From: MWAR01 sp036567845
GTDB taxonomy: Bacteria > Muiribacteriota > Ozemobacteria > Ozemobacterales > Ozemobacteraceae
Direction of reading: 5' to 3'
NCBI GenBank assembly: GCA_036567845.1
Contig: DATCTT010000228.1
Span: 1-14,135 of the forward strand
DNA length: 14,135 bases
Each line of letters starts with the position of its first letter. The stretch's first letter is position 1. The notes under the pieces are model-generated. The model had not been told where the DNA came from and did no database searches. It saw only the letters and a program-made list of their open reading frames with translations. Of this stretch, positions 1-7,871 are shown piece after piece. The position numbers and the translations under genes were made by a program.

Positions 1-1
1 C

Positions 2-937
2 CGGAAAGGGATTCTCGAGGTTTACACCCTGTCTCTGCATCCTGTTTCAACCATTGGGCGGTCCGGCAAGGGAGAGCGGCAATTCATCCGCCCCATGGGA
101 CTCGGATGGGATGCCACCGCCCGGGAACTGTATGTCGCCGACACCGGGAATGACCGGATCGTACGGCTCAGTGCCGACGGTCGGTTTGTCGCCCAGTATG
201 GGGGGTTTGGCGTTGCCTTCGGGGATGACAGCGAGGAGCGCGAGGATTCCCTCGACGAGCCCTGGGACGTCGCTCCAGGCGGCTTTTCCAATTTTTATGT
301 GACGGACCAGAACAACGACCGGGTCTGTGAGTTCGATGCCTACAAGAATTACCGGGGCACGACGTATCCGAAGGCGGGTGATCGCGGGGCACGAATCAAC
401 CGGCCCCGGGGCGCCATCGTCGACGGGGAGAACAACCTCTGGATCGTCGATGGGCGTGGCGATCGCGTGCTCAAGCTCAACTCCTACGGGTCCAAACTGT
501 TCGAGCTGGGGGGATTCGGTTGGAGTTCGCAGAAGGTGAAGGACCCGACTCAGGTCGCGGTCGATGAATCCGGGCGCATCTTCATCTGCGACCGCGGGAA
601 CCGGCGCATCGGCGTGTTCGATCGCCTGGGCTCGTATCTGAACGATATCACGAGGAATCTGAAGTCCCCCTCCGGTGTGGCTGTCGATCCCGACGGGATC
701 GTGTTCGTCTGTGACGAACGCACGAATGAAGTGTCGGCCTTTCTGCCCGATGGCCGGCTTCTGGGCAGCGTGGGAGGCATGTCGACCGGGGATCGGTTCC
801 GGTATCCCGCCGATCTCGTCGCACTATCGGATCAGATCTACGTTCTCGACTCGGGGAATAACCGGATTGTGGTTCTGGAGCGGCGCAAGAAGCGGAAGGA
901 AACGTATTGGCAGGCCAGTTCCCCCATGATACAATGA
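2..937 (+). CDS. NHL-repeat (beta-propeller) protein, 5' end missing
   Basis: The reading frame is open from the first bases of the window, so the gene starts upstream; 311 residues are visible. The ATG at 95 lies inside a repeat and is not the start. At least six NHL-type blades are visible, each with a hydrophobic strand followed by a D-x-x-N-(D/N)-R-(I/V) turn: LYVADTGNDRIVRL, FYVTDQNNDRVCEF, LWIVDGRGDRVLKL, IFICDRGNRRIGVF, VFVCDERTNEVSAF and IYVLDSGNNRIVVL. NHL repeats fold into beta-propellers that usually bind proteins, RNA or ligands; no catalytic motif is visible. The protein ends in a short basic stretch (ERRKKRK). The signal peptide, if any, lies outside the window, so location is unknown. 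The next gene on the same strand starts 55 bp downstream and has its own promoter overlapping this gene's stop codon. Family assignment is firm; function is unknown. Confidence 0.85.
   Translation, partial: RKGILEVYTLSLHPVSTIGRSGKGERQFIRPMGLGWDATARELYVADTGNDRIVRLSADGRFVAQYGGFGVAFGDDSEEREDSLDEPWDVAPGGFSNFYVTDQNNDRVCEFDAYKNYRGTTYPKAGDRGARINRPRGAIVDGENNLWIVDGRGDRVLKLNSYGSKLFELGGFGWSSQKVKDPTQVAVDESGRIFICDRGNRRIGVFDRLGSYLNDITRNLKSPSGVAVDPDGIVFVCDERTNEVSAFLPDGRLLGSVGGMSTGDRFRYPADLVALSDQIYVLDSGNNRIVVLERRKKRKETYWQASSPMIQ
907..935 (+). promoter_or_regulatory. Sigma-70-type promoter for the TPR lipoprotein operon
   Basis: A TTGGCA -35 box (907-912) is separated by exactly 17 bp from a TACAAT -10 box (930-935). 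Each matches five of six consensus bases. The -10 box is also preceded by TG one base upstream (927-928), giving an extended -10. The promoter lies inside the last codons of the NHL gene and overlaps its stop codon. Transcription should start near 942, leaving a leader of about 50 nt before the TTG start at 993. This is sequence matching only. Confidence 0.6.
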
Positions 938-992
938 CCACTCTCCCGCAACCTCCCGTCGCGGATCTCACTTAGACACCAGGGGGCACACG

Positions 993-1976
993 TTGATTCG
1001 CTCGATACTTCGGCTCGGACTGAGCCTCACTCTCGCTGCCGGCCTGATTTTTTCCCTCAACGGGTGCAAAAAAAGCAAGGCCCAGACCAGTCAGCGGTTC
1101 AAGTTGCATGTGACCGATGAAGTGAAGAACACGCCGCTGTCGCAGCTGCTTCCCCAGGGCAAGACGAAAACGGGCAAGCGAATCGAGGAAGTCGGCGAAA
1201 AGGTTAAAAGCGAGTATATGTATGGCACGCTTGCCGGCCAATATGGCAAATTCACAACGGCCGTCCAGCACCTCACCGCGGCCCTCGCGCGCGAGCCCAA
1301 GCTGATCGACGCGCATCACAATCTCGGGCTTGCCTATTACCGGATGGGCCGTATTGATGACGCGATCCGCGAGTGGGTTCAGACATTGCGTCTCGACCCG
1401 ACCTATGCGGAAACGTATTACAATCTCGGGATCTTCCTGCTCGACTCGAAGCGCAAGGCCGATGCCCTGACGGTGCTCAACCGGTGCGTGACGATCGACC
1501 AGTTTCATCTGAAGGCCCGGTATGCTCTCGGCAAGATCGCCCAGCAGGACGGGAAGAACCAGGAGGCGATCCGGCATTTCCGCGCCTACCAAATGAAGGA
1601 CCGGGGCGATCTTCGGGTACACATGGCGCTCGGGGAGCTGTATCTCCTCGAAAACCAGGTCGATGCGTCGCTAAAGGAGTTCGAGGCGGCGGCCCGGATC
1701 GAGGACAAGAACCCGACGGTGCATTACCAGCTCGGGGTCGCCTATCATCGCCGCAATCTGCTCGATCAGGCTATACACCATTACAAGCGGGCGACCGAGC
1801 TCGCTCCGGATCATCTCGACGCCTACGTGAATCTCGGAGATATCTACAGCTATAAAAAAGAATACGCATCGGCGCTCGCGGCCTACAACGCCGCGCTTGG
1901 CGTCGATCCCACCAACGTCTACGCAAAGAAGAAGGCCGCCCAGGCCGAGACGAAGCTTCTGGAAAAGGAACCGTGA
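993..1976 (+). CDS. TPR-repeat lipoprotein
   Basis: A 327-residue protein starting at TTG, supported by an AGGGGG ribosome binding site (981-986) six bases upstream and by the signal sequence that begins there. Residues 1-24 are a lipoprotein signal peptide: basic start, hydrophobic core, then the lipobox LNGC with the lipidated cysteine at 25. From about residue 75 to 310 it is built of roughly seven tandem tetratricopeptide repeats; clear examples begin near residues 106, 140, 241 and 275 (AHHNLGLAYYRMGRIDDAI, VHYQLGVAYHRRNLLDQAI, AYVNLGDIYSYKKEYASAL). TPRs are scaffolds for protein-protein contacts, so a membrane-anchored adaptor role is likely, but the partner is unknown. Its stop overlaps the GTG start of the next gene. 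Lipid attachment and signal cleavage would need enzymes such as the LspA and Lgt encoded at the other end of the window. Confidence 0.9.
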   Translation: MIRSILRLGLSLTLAAGLIFSLNGCKKSKAQTSQRFKLHVTDEVKNTPLSQLLPQGKTKTGKRIEEVGEKVKSEYMYGTLAGQYGKFTTAVQHLTAALAREPKLIDAHHNLGLAYYRMGRIDDAIREWVQTLRLDPTYAETYYNLGIFLLDSKRKADALTVLNRCVTIDQFHLKARYALGKIAQQDGKNQEAIRHFRAYQMKDRGDLRVHMALGELYLLENQVDASLKEFEAAARIEDKNPTVHYQLGVAYHRRNLLDQAIHHYKRATELAPDHLDAYVNLGDIYSYKKEYASALAAYNAALGVDPTNVYAKKKAAQAETKLLEKEP

Positions 1977-2248
1977 TCCACGATCCGAACCGCACGGGCC
2001 GCAGCCGGCCGGATGCCCTCGCCACGGGAGATCCCGCACGCCGGGTGAAGATCCAGATTCTCCAGGAGCGTCTCCGCGTGAGTGAAGCCGAAGCTCTCGG
2101 CCTTTTGGAAAGGCTCAGAAGCGATGCCGCGGACCAGCTCGGCATTCCCCCGTCCACCCTCACGGTGGATTTTGAGTTCGCGGGCCGCGAGCTGGATTTC
2201 ACGATCACGGCCGACATGCAGAACCTTCCCCCCATCAGGAGCCGTTGA
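1973..2248 (+). CDS. Small protein of unknown function (91 aa)
   Basis: I do not recognise a family. The GTG start overlaps the stop of the TPR gene (GTGA, 1973-1976), indicating translational coupling; an AAGGA lies just upstream (1965-1969) at short spacing. A second in-frame GTG at 2045 (VKIQILQERL) would give about 67 residues and cannot be excluded, since the first 24 residues are Arg/Pro-rich and low in structure. The middle (about residues 25-57) looks helical and charged, followed by alternating hydrophobic residues (LTVDFEFAGRELDFTITADM) suggesting strands. There is no signal peptide or membrane segment, so it is probably cytoplasmic. The stop is 2 bp before the ATG of the radical SAM gene, so it sits inside the operon between the TPR lipoprotein and the radical SAM enzyme. 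Confidence 0.7.
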   Translation: MIHDPNRTGRSRPDALATGDPARRVKIQILQERLRVSEAEALGLLERLRSDAADQLGIPPSTLTVDFEFAGRELDFTITADMQNLPPIRSR

Positions 2249-2250
2249 TC

Positions 2251-3957
2251 ATGACCACGAGTATCCCGGGCATCAGCCATTGGGAATTGTTGAGCGTCGA
2301 GAAGCCGTCCCGCTACATCGGAGGCGAGATCAACCAGGCGCCGGACAAGCCGGGCGCCGCACTTCGCGCCTGTCTCGCGTTTCCGGACGTGTATGAGCTG
2401 GGCATGTCAAATATCGCGCTCAAAATATTGTATGAACGATTGAATGATCTTCCCGGCATCGCCTGCGAGCGGGTCTTCTCGCCGTGGGTGGATTTTGAGG
2501 ATCTTCTGCGCCGGAAGGGGCTGCCTCTCTACTCGCTCGAAACGAAGCGGCCGCTGGCAGCGTTCGATCTCCTCGGCATCACCCTGCCGTATGAAATGAC
2601 GTTCACGAACGTTGTCAACCTGATCGAACTGGGGGGCATCCCCGTCGACCGGCGGGACCGCACCGACGGCACCTTTGTGATCGCCGGCGGCCCGTCTGCC
2701 TCGAACCCCCTGCCGGTTGCCGACTTTTTCGACGCGATCCTCATCGGCGACGGGGAAGAGGCGATCGTCGAGGTGTGCGAGCTGCTTCGCGAGGCAAAGC
2801 GGCAGGGCATCGTCCGGCCGAAGGTGCTGGCCGCGATTGCCGAGCTCGAAGGTTTCTGGGTGCCGGCGTTTCCCCGCCAGACAAAGCGTCGGGTGTTCAA
2901 GGGTTTCGGTGCCTCGATGCCGCCGCAAAAGCCGGTCGTGCCCCATATCGAGGCGGTCCACAGCCGGGCGCCCTTGGAGATCTTCCGGGGCTGCATCCAG
3001 GGTTGCCGGTTCTGCAACGCGGGCTTCTTCTACCGGCCGAAACGGGAACGGCCCGTTCAGGCGCTTCTGGAGTGCGGACAGGCACTGCTGAAGAACACAG
3101 GCAACGAGTCGCTCGGCCTCGTTTCCCTTTCAACCTCGGATTACACCGGCCTTTCCGAGCTGATCGGGCGCCTGGACCGGGAGCGGACGTATCCCGACCA
3201 GACCCTGTCGGTTCCGTCGCTCCGGATGAACGACAAGACCCTGGCGATGCTCGAAACCGTTCCGGAGCTGAAGAAAGGCGGCCTCACGTTCGCCCCCGAG
3301 GCTGGCAGCCAGCGGCTGCGCGACATCATCAACAAGAACATCACGGAAGAGGATATCCTGCGCGTCGTCGCGGCCACCGGCGAATCGTGCTACCGGGTCA
3401 TGAAGCTGTATTTCATGATGGGTCTGCCGTTCGAAACCGAGGCGGACCTCGACGCGATCGCCGAGCTGGTCGAAAAGATCGAGATGACAGCGCGGCGGGA
3501 AAAGATCCGCAAGGAGATCAACATCAGCCTGTCGGGCTTCGTTCCCAAGCCGTTCACGCCGTTCCAATGGGCGGCGCAGGACGACATGGAGACGCTTGAC
3601 GGAAAGCGGCGGCAGATCTGCACGACGCTGAAAAAGAGCCGGGCGCGCGTCTCGTGGCGTGACGCCTATCTGTGCCAGCTCGAAGGCGTGCTGGCACGCG
3701 GGGACGAGCGGATTGGAGCCCTGCTGAAGGCGGCCCGGAAGCGCGGCTGCCGGTTCGACGGATGGAGCGAGCATTTCCGGCCGAATGCATGGCGGGAAGC
3801 CTTTGCCGAAGTAGGGATCGATCCATCAGCGTATACCCGGGAGAGGCCGCTCAATGAGATGCTGCCCTGGGAGTTCATCGATTATCGGACCCCGCGCGAG
3901 TATTTCGTGCGGGAGTATCGCGAGGCCGCCCGCCTCGCCGGAGTGACGCTGCCATGA
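2251..3957 (+). CDS. Radical SAM protein, TIGR03960-type
   Basis: A 568-residue protein. The ATG at 2251 is preferred over an in-frame TTG at 2245 because the AGGAG at 2237-2241 is correctly spaced only for the ATG. The N-terminal third (about 20-200) resembles the B12-binding-like domain of larger radical SAM enzymes, with the typical AGGPSASNPLPVADFFD and IGDGEEAI segments; the DxHxxG cobalamin ligand motif is not visible. The 4Fe-4S motif is C248-x3-C252-x2-C255 (GCIQGCRFC), the AdoMet-radical signature. Further typical segments are GGLTFAPEAGSQRLRDIINK, KLYFMMGLPFE and KPFTPFQW, the last resembling methylthiotransferase-like proteins. The reaction and substrate are unknown. In many bacteria this family is next to or fused with a DUF2344 protein, which is exactly what follows here with a 4-bp ATGA overlap. 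The family call is strong; function is undetermined. Confidence 0.9.
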   Translation: MTTSIPGISHWELLSVEKPSRYIGGEINQAPDKPGAALRACLAFPDVYELGMSNIALKILYERLNDLPGIACERVFSPWVDFEDLLRRKGLPLYSLETKRPLAAFDLLGITLPYEMTFTNVVNLIELGGIPVDRRDRTDGTFVIAGGPSASNPLPVADFFDAILIGDGEEAIVEVCELLREAKRQGIVRPKVLAAIAELEGFWVPAFPRQTKRRVFKGFGASMPPQKPVVPHIEAVHSRAPLEIFRGCIQGCRFCNAGFFYRPKRERPVQALLECGQALLKNTGNESLGLVSLSTSDYTGLSELIGRLDRERTYPDQTLSVPSLRMNDKTLAMLETVPELKKGGLTFAPEAGSQRLRDIINKNITEEDILRVVAATGESCYRVMKLYFMMGLPFETEADLDAIAELVEKIEMTARREKIRKEINISLSGFVPKPFTPFQWAAQDDMETLDGKRRQICTTLKKSRARVSWRDAYLCQLEGVLARGDERIGALLKAARKRGCRFDGWSEHFRPNAWREAFAEVGIDPSAYTRERPLNEMLPWEFIDYRTPREYFVREYREAARLAGVTLP

Positions 3958-4622
3958 CCACCCATGCCCAGCCTGTCCGGGAATACCGATACCGCATCCA
4001 CTACAGCCGGCACGGGGCCTCGATCTACCAGGCCCATCTCGACCTGATGGAAGCCCTGCTTCGCGCCGTCCGCCGTTCCGGCCTCCCCTACGCCCTTACC
4101 CAGGGCTGCCATACCCGGCCCAAGTCCAGCTTTGGCCCGCCGCTTCCGCTCGGCCAGGCCAGCCGATGCGAGTTTTTCGATCTGTATCTTACCGAATCCC
4201 GGGAACCGGAAGCGATTGTCGCGGCTTTTTCCGGCCTCCTGCCTGAAGGGATGACCGTGCTGCGGGCCGAGAGCATCGAGCTGAAAGCCCCGATGCTCTC
4301 GGGGGACCATCGCGTCCGGTATCGGCTGCCGTTCGCAGCAGGCTCGGCCAGCACGATAGCTCGTGTCCGCGCATTCCTGTCGGATCCGGAGCGGGCGTTC
4401 ATCCTCCGTCGCGGCAGCGAGGCCCGGCAATATGTGCTCGGCTCCGCCATCCTGGCGATCCGTGAGGAAGACGAGAACGGCCTTCCCGGGCTGACGGTGG
4501 ATTTTTCCCAGGGCGGCAAGGGCCAGCCGTCCGTTTCCAAAATCGTCACCGCCCTCGCCGAGGAGCTCGGCGAGGAGCGGGAAGCCCTGCTGGGCGTGGA
4601 GCGCATCTGCTTCCTTGAGTAA
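3954..4622 (+). CDS. DUF2344 / TIGR03936 radical SAM-linked protein
   Basis: A 222-residue protein whose ATG overlaps the TGA of the radical SAM gene (3954-3957); a GGAG at 3940-3943 serves as ribosome binding site. The N-terminal part carries the family pattern: YRIHYSRHGASIYQAHLDL, then a basic helix (LLRAVRRSGLPYA), then QGCHTRPKSSFGPPLPLG and FDLYL. Proteins of this family are found adjacent to, or fused to, TIGR03960 radical SAM proteins and are presumed partners; no enzymatic activity is known to me. There is no signal peptide or transmembrane segment, so it is probably cytoplasmic. Length is normal for the family. The next gene, rng, follows after 43 bp. Co-translation with the radical SAM protein suggests a fixed stoichiometry or complex, which is inference. 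Confidence 0.88.
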   Translation: MTTHAQPVREYRYRIHYSRHGASIYQAHLDLMEALLRAVRRSGLPYALTQGCHTRPKSSFGPPLPLGQASRCEFFDLYLTESREPEAIVAAFSGLLPEGMTVLRAESIELKAPMLSGDHRVRYRLPFAAGSASTIARVRAFLSDPERAFILRRGSEARQYVLGSAILAIREEDENGLPGLTVDFSQGGKGQPSVSKIVTALAEELGEEREALLGVERICFLE

Positions 4623-4665
4623 CAGGCAGGGCTGAAACCATTTTTTTCAACCGGAGGAGTTTTTC

Positions 4666-6315
4666 TTGTCGAGACGCATTCTCATCAATAGCGGTCCATA
4701 TGAAACTTGGGCCGCGCTGCTCGAGGACGGGCACGTCGTCGAGGTGTTCCACGAAATTCCCGATTCCGAAAAGATCGTCGGGTGCATTTTCAAGGGGCGG
4801 GTGTCGAACATTCTGCCGGGCACCCAGTCGGCTTTCGTCGACATCGGGCTTCAGAAGGACGCGTATCTGACCGTTTCGGGTGTCGACACGGGCGAAGGGG
4901 ATGACGATCTCCAGGACGTGTTCCGCGTGCCGATCGAGCAGCAGATCAAGGTCGGTCAGGAGGTCATCCTCCAGATCCTGAAGGAGCCGACGGGCGTGAA
5001 GGGGCCGCGGTCGACGATGACCCTGTCGTTTCCCGGCCGGTATCTGGTCCTGATGCCAACGGTGGACCACATCGGGATCTCTCGGCGCATCGGGCCGGAC
5101 AGCGAGCGGGAGCGGATTCGCGCGATCGCGAAGCGCATCTGCCCGAAAGGCATGGGTATCATTTTTCGCACGGCCGCCGAGGGTCTCGATGAGAGCGAAC
5201 TCGCGGCAGATCTGAAACTGCTGCTGCGCCTGTGGGAGCAGGTCGAACGGAAGATCAAGTCGGCGCCGCCGCGGACGATGCTGCATCGGGACATTCCGCT
5301 CCCCCTGAAAATCGTGCGCGAGTATTTCACGGACGAGGTCGACCGGTGCATCATCGATTCGGAAGAGGCCCACCGGACTATTCTGGAGATGTGCGATTTC
5401 CTGACGCCGCTCCAGCGCGCCAGTCTCGAGCTATACAAGGGCCCCGCCCCGCTGTTCGACGCATACGGCATCGACAGGGAGATCGAGAATGCACTTCAGC
5501 CGAAGATCGTGATGGAGTCCGGGGCGTCGCTCGTCATCGAACGCACCGAGGCGCTTTCCACGATCGACGTCAACTCGGGCCGGTTTGCCGGCGGAGTTGA
5601 TCTCGAGGAGACCGTGTATAAAGTCAATCTCGAGGCGGCGAAGGAGATCGCGCGGCAGATCCGTCTGCGTAACCTCGCCGGGATGATCGTGATCGATTTC
5701 ATTGACATGAATGATGCGAAGCACCGCGCGAAGGTGCTGAAAGCCTTCCGGGACGCGATGAAGAATGACCGGAACCGGCCGCACATCCTGGACTTCTCGG
5801 AGCTCGGCCTCGTCCAGATGACGCGCCGGCGAACCTCGCACAGTCTCGAGGAGATCCTCAAATCCCCGTGCCCGTGCTGCCAGGGGCGGCGGATGACACT
5901 CTCGCTGATCACCCTCGTCAACCGCATCCGCAACCGCATTCTCGAGGAGACGGCACGGTATGAAACACCGTCGATCACGGTCCGGGCACACCAGCAAGTG
6001 ATCGACGCCCTTCGGGGGCCCGGCGAGGCACGGCTGAAGGAGCTCGAAAAACGGTGCGGACGCCCCATCACCCTGCAGCCACAGTATGGATTGGATATCG
6101 AAAGTTATCTCATCGACACCGGTGCCGGCCGCACCGTCGGGGAAACCCGCCCGGCCCCACAGCCTGCGAAAGCCACGGGTCGTCCCGCCGAACAGGCGAG
6201 CGGTCCCCGGTCATCCGGGAACGCCCCAACCGGTCAGGGAGCCTCTCACAAGCCCCAGAAGCGCCGCCGGGGAAGCCGTGGCGGTCGTGGAAAACCCCGG
6301 CCGAAGGAGGGATAA
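4666..6315 (+). CDS. rng: Ribonuclease G/E family endoribonuclease
   Basis: A 549-residue protein with a TTG start, chosen because a GGAGG at 4653-4657 sits eight bases upstream and the first residues (SRRILINSGPYETWAALLEDG) align with family N-termini. The S1 RNA-binding domain spans about 39-121 (GCIFKGRVSNILPGTQSAFVDIG). The metal-binding catalytic aspartates are D301 (STIDVNSG) and D344 (IVIDFIDM). The zinc-link cysteines are C402 and C405 in CPCC. Together these mark the RNase E/G catalytic fold, which cuts single-stranded RNA and acts in rRNA maturation and mRNA decay. The last ~62 residues are a Pro/Gly/Arg-rich tail ending RRRGSRGGRGKPRPKEG, probably disordered and RNA-binding. Its length without the E. 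coli RNase E scaffold region favours RNase G. In many genomes this gene cluster continues with rplU-rpmA; here two exported proteins follow instead, the first 6 bp away. Confidence 0.93.
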   Translation: MSRRILINSGPYETWAALLEDGHVVEVFHEIPDSEKIVGCIFKGRVSNILPGTQSAFVDIGLQKDAYLTVSGVDTGEGDDDLQDVFRVPIEQQIKVGQEVILQILKEPTGVKGPRSTMTLSFPGRYLVLMPTVDHIGISRRIGPDSERERIRAIAKRICPKGMGIIFRTAAEGLDESELAADLKLLLRLWEQVERKIKSAPPRTMLHRDIPLPLKIVREYFTDEVDRCIIDSEEAHRTILEMCDFLTPLQRASLELYKGPAPLFDAYGIDREIENALQPKIVMESGASLVIERTEALSTIDVNSGRFAGGVDLEETVYKVNLEAAKEIARQIRLRNLAGMIVIDFIDMNDAKHRAKVLKAFRDAMKNDRNRPHILDFSELGLVQMTRRRTSHSLEEILKSPCPCCQGRRMTLSLITLVNRIRNRILEETARYETPSITVRAHQQVIDALRGPGEARLKELEKRCGRPITLQPQYGLDIESYLIDTGAGRTVGETRPAPQPAKATGRPAEQASGPRSSGNAPTGQGASHKPQKRRRGSRGGRGKPRPKEG

Positions 6316-6321
6316 ACACCC

Positions 6322-7041
6322 ATGAGAGGGACAACCGGATCCGGCCCGTTCAGGGCAGCCCTGGTGATGCTTTTTGCGTTCACGCTGGCCCTCCCGGCTT
6401 CGGCCGTTCCTCTCGCCTACCGGCTGAAGGTCGGTTCGACCTACACCTACGAAGTCGTCCAGCGTTCGACGGGTGAGGCCGCATCGAACGAGGTCCGGTC
6501 CTCGCATCCGCAGGAGCGGACCACGAAGCTCGAAATCCTCGTTCTCGCCTTCCGAGACGGGGTCTACGTGCTCGACATCCTGTCAGGGGACCGGCGCGTC
6601 CGGCGGTATATGCGACCAAACGGGGCCGTCGTGGCCTCGCCGACCGAGCCGGCAGGCACGCTTCCCTTCTTCGCGGTATTCCCGGAAGGGGATGTCGTGA
6701 CCGGCAAGCCCGTGAAGCAGACGGCGATGTTCCCGCTGGGGAAGGGCACTGTGCCGGCCGTCTGGGAAACGACCCTCACCGGCTTGGACGGGTCGAAGAA
6801 GAAAGCGACGGTCACGGTGTCCGGATCGGTCGCCCTGCCGTCCGACCGTGTCATCAGCCGCACACTCCAGTCGAAAGGCACAATGGTGCTGAATCTCGAG
6901 ACCGGTTGCCCTGACCGCGCGGACTGGACGGTCAGCTACGAACTGACGTACGCGAACAAGGAGATCGCGGTCATCCGCGATCTGTGGAGTGTACGGGAGA
7001 CCCGCTCGACGAGCTGCAAACTCACGGGGGTGAAGCCATGA
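6322..7041 (+). CDS. Exported protein of unknown function
   Basis: A 239-residue protein starting 6 bp after rng, with AAGGAGG (6304-6310) inside the end of rng as ribosome binding site. Residues 1-28 are a Sec signal peptide ending ALPASA, with predicted cleavage before V29. The mature part starts with LAYRLKVGSTYTYEV and is rich in alternating hydrophobic and polar residues, suggesting a beta-rich periplasmic or surface protein. Only two cysteines remain (C196 and C232), which could form one disulfide. I cannot assign a family with confidence; the opening 'LKVG-x-Y-Y' pattern recalls small beta-rich exported families but this is a weak impression. It overlaps the next gene by 4 bp (ATGA), so the two exported proteins are likely made together and may act together. 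Confidence 0.8.
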   Translation: MRGTTGSGPFRAALVMLFAFTLALPASAVPLAYRLKVGSTYTYEVVQRSTGEAASNEVRSSHPQERTTKLEILVLAFRDGVYVLDILSGDRRVRRYMRPNGAVVASPTEPAGTLPFFAVFPEGDVVTGKPVKQTAMFPLGKGTVPAVWETTLTGLDGSKKKATVTVSGSVALPSDRVISRTLQSKGTMVLNLETGCPDRADWTVSYELTYANKEIAVIRDLWSVRETRSTSCKLTGVKP

Positions 7042-7841
7042 TCCGGGCGTTCCGCAAACAGCTGGTCACCGCTCTTCTCGCCCTCCTTCTCGCCGTTCCG
7101 GCTCCCGTTCCAGCCCAGCAGCCGGTTTCGCCCGAGGCCCCTTTCACGACGTGGCTGATGAACAACGAGGCCCGGACGATGGGTATTCTGGCGAACGATC
7201 GCATGGCAATCGAGCGTCTTTCCCAGCCATTCGGCCTGCTGGGGACGCCAACCCTGCCCCCTGCCGGAGCGGAATTGGACCTCTGGGCAATAAATTTACA
7301 GTATTATAAATTTCTCCCCGAGGCCGTCGAGATCGCCCGGCTGGCACGCCGGTTCGGAAGTGGCGTCTTCGCGCGGGTGTTCGATCAGGCCCTGCCCGGG
7401 ACCTGGGTCACGGTGCCGATGATGGGCGTTCCGACCTTCAACGCCCGGGAGTTGGCGTATCCGCTGAACAACCTGTTCCGGGAAGCCCTGCTCGCCTCGA
7501 TCGGCGTCGACAAGAACCGTGACGCGGATCTCTCGGAGCGGCTCAAGCGCAGCCAGCAGGGCATCAATGCCGACCATCGGCGGCTTCTGAGTCAGTATCT
7601 CGAAACATTCCTGGCGCTTTATCCCAACTCGCGCCAGGTGCAGGCTCTCGACGGCTTTCTGCGCAACGGCATGAAAAAGAGCACGGCGCAGGGTGTCGCC
7701 TCGGCGCTGGGCCTCAACACTGGCTCGGCAAGCGACACGGTGTTCGAGTTCGAGAACGAGACGCCCCCGGATGCCACACCCAAGCCGGCAGACACCGATC
7801 CGGGCACGATGCCGGCGGATTTGTTCGACATCCTGAAATAG
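7038..7841 (+). CDS. Exported protein of unknown function, partner of preceding gene
   Basis: 267 residues from the ATG at 7038, which overlaps the TGA of the preceding gene. A GGGGG (7026-7030) lies seven bases upstream. A longer frame from a GTG at 6984 is possible but would put residues ahead of the signal peptide. Residues 1-26 are a signal peptide (basic MIRAFRK, leucine-rich core, APVPA cleavage site). The mature protein is mainly helical in appearance, with an Arg-rich stretch (about 97-107), a possible amphipathic region at 165-215 and a Pro/Asp/Thr-rich C-terminal tail (238-262). No cysteine is visible and no family recognised. Bases 7290-7313 are strikingly AT-rich for this genome. 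The gene ends the left operon, 30 bp from the converging sigma-factor gene. Confidence 0.78.
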   Translation: MIRAFRKQLVTALLALLLAVPAPVPAQQPVSPEAPFTTWLMNNEARTMGILANDRMAIERLSQPFGLLGTPTLPPAGAELDLWAINLQYYKFLPEAVEIARLARRFGSGVFARVFDQALPGTWVTVPMMGVPTFNARELAYPLNNLFREALLASIGVDKNRDADLSERLKRSQQGINADHRRLLSQYLETFLALYPNSRQVQALDGFLRNGMKKSTAQGVASALGLNTGSASDTVFEFENETPPDATPKPADTDPGTMPADLFDILK

Positions 7842-7871
7842 GAAGCGTCGCCAGAGGCCGGAAGGCCGGGA

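Noticed and set aside
4631..4650. Short inverted repeat TGAAA/TTTCA with a T run between DUF2344 and rng
   Set aside because: The stem is only 5 bp and the T run lies inside the loop rather than after the stem, so it is not a credible terminator.
4546..5373. A 275-residue open frame on the minus strand
   Set aside because: It is opposite rng, whose S1 domain and catalytic residues define the real gene.
7851..7870. Possible terminator GGCC-GGAA-GGCC between convergent genes
   Set aside because: A 4-bp stem with no T run is too weak to call.
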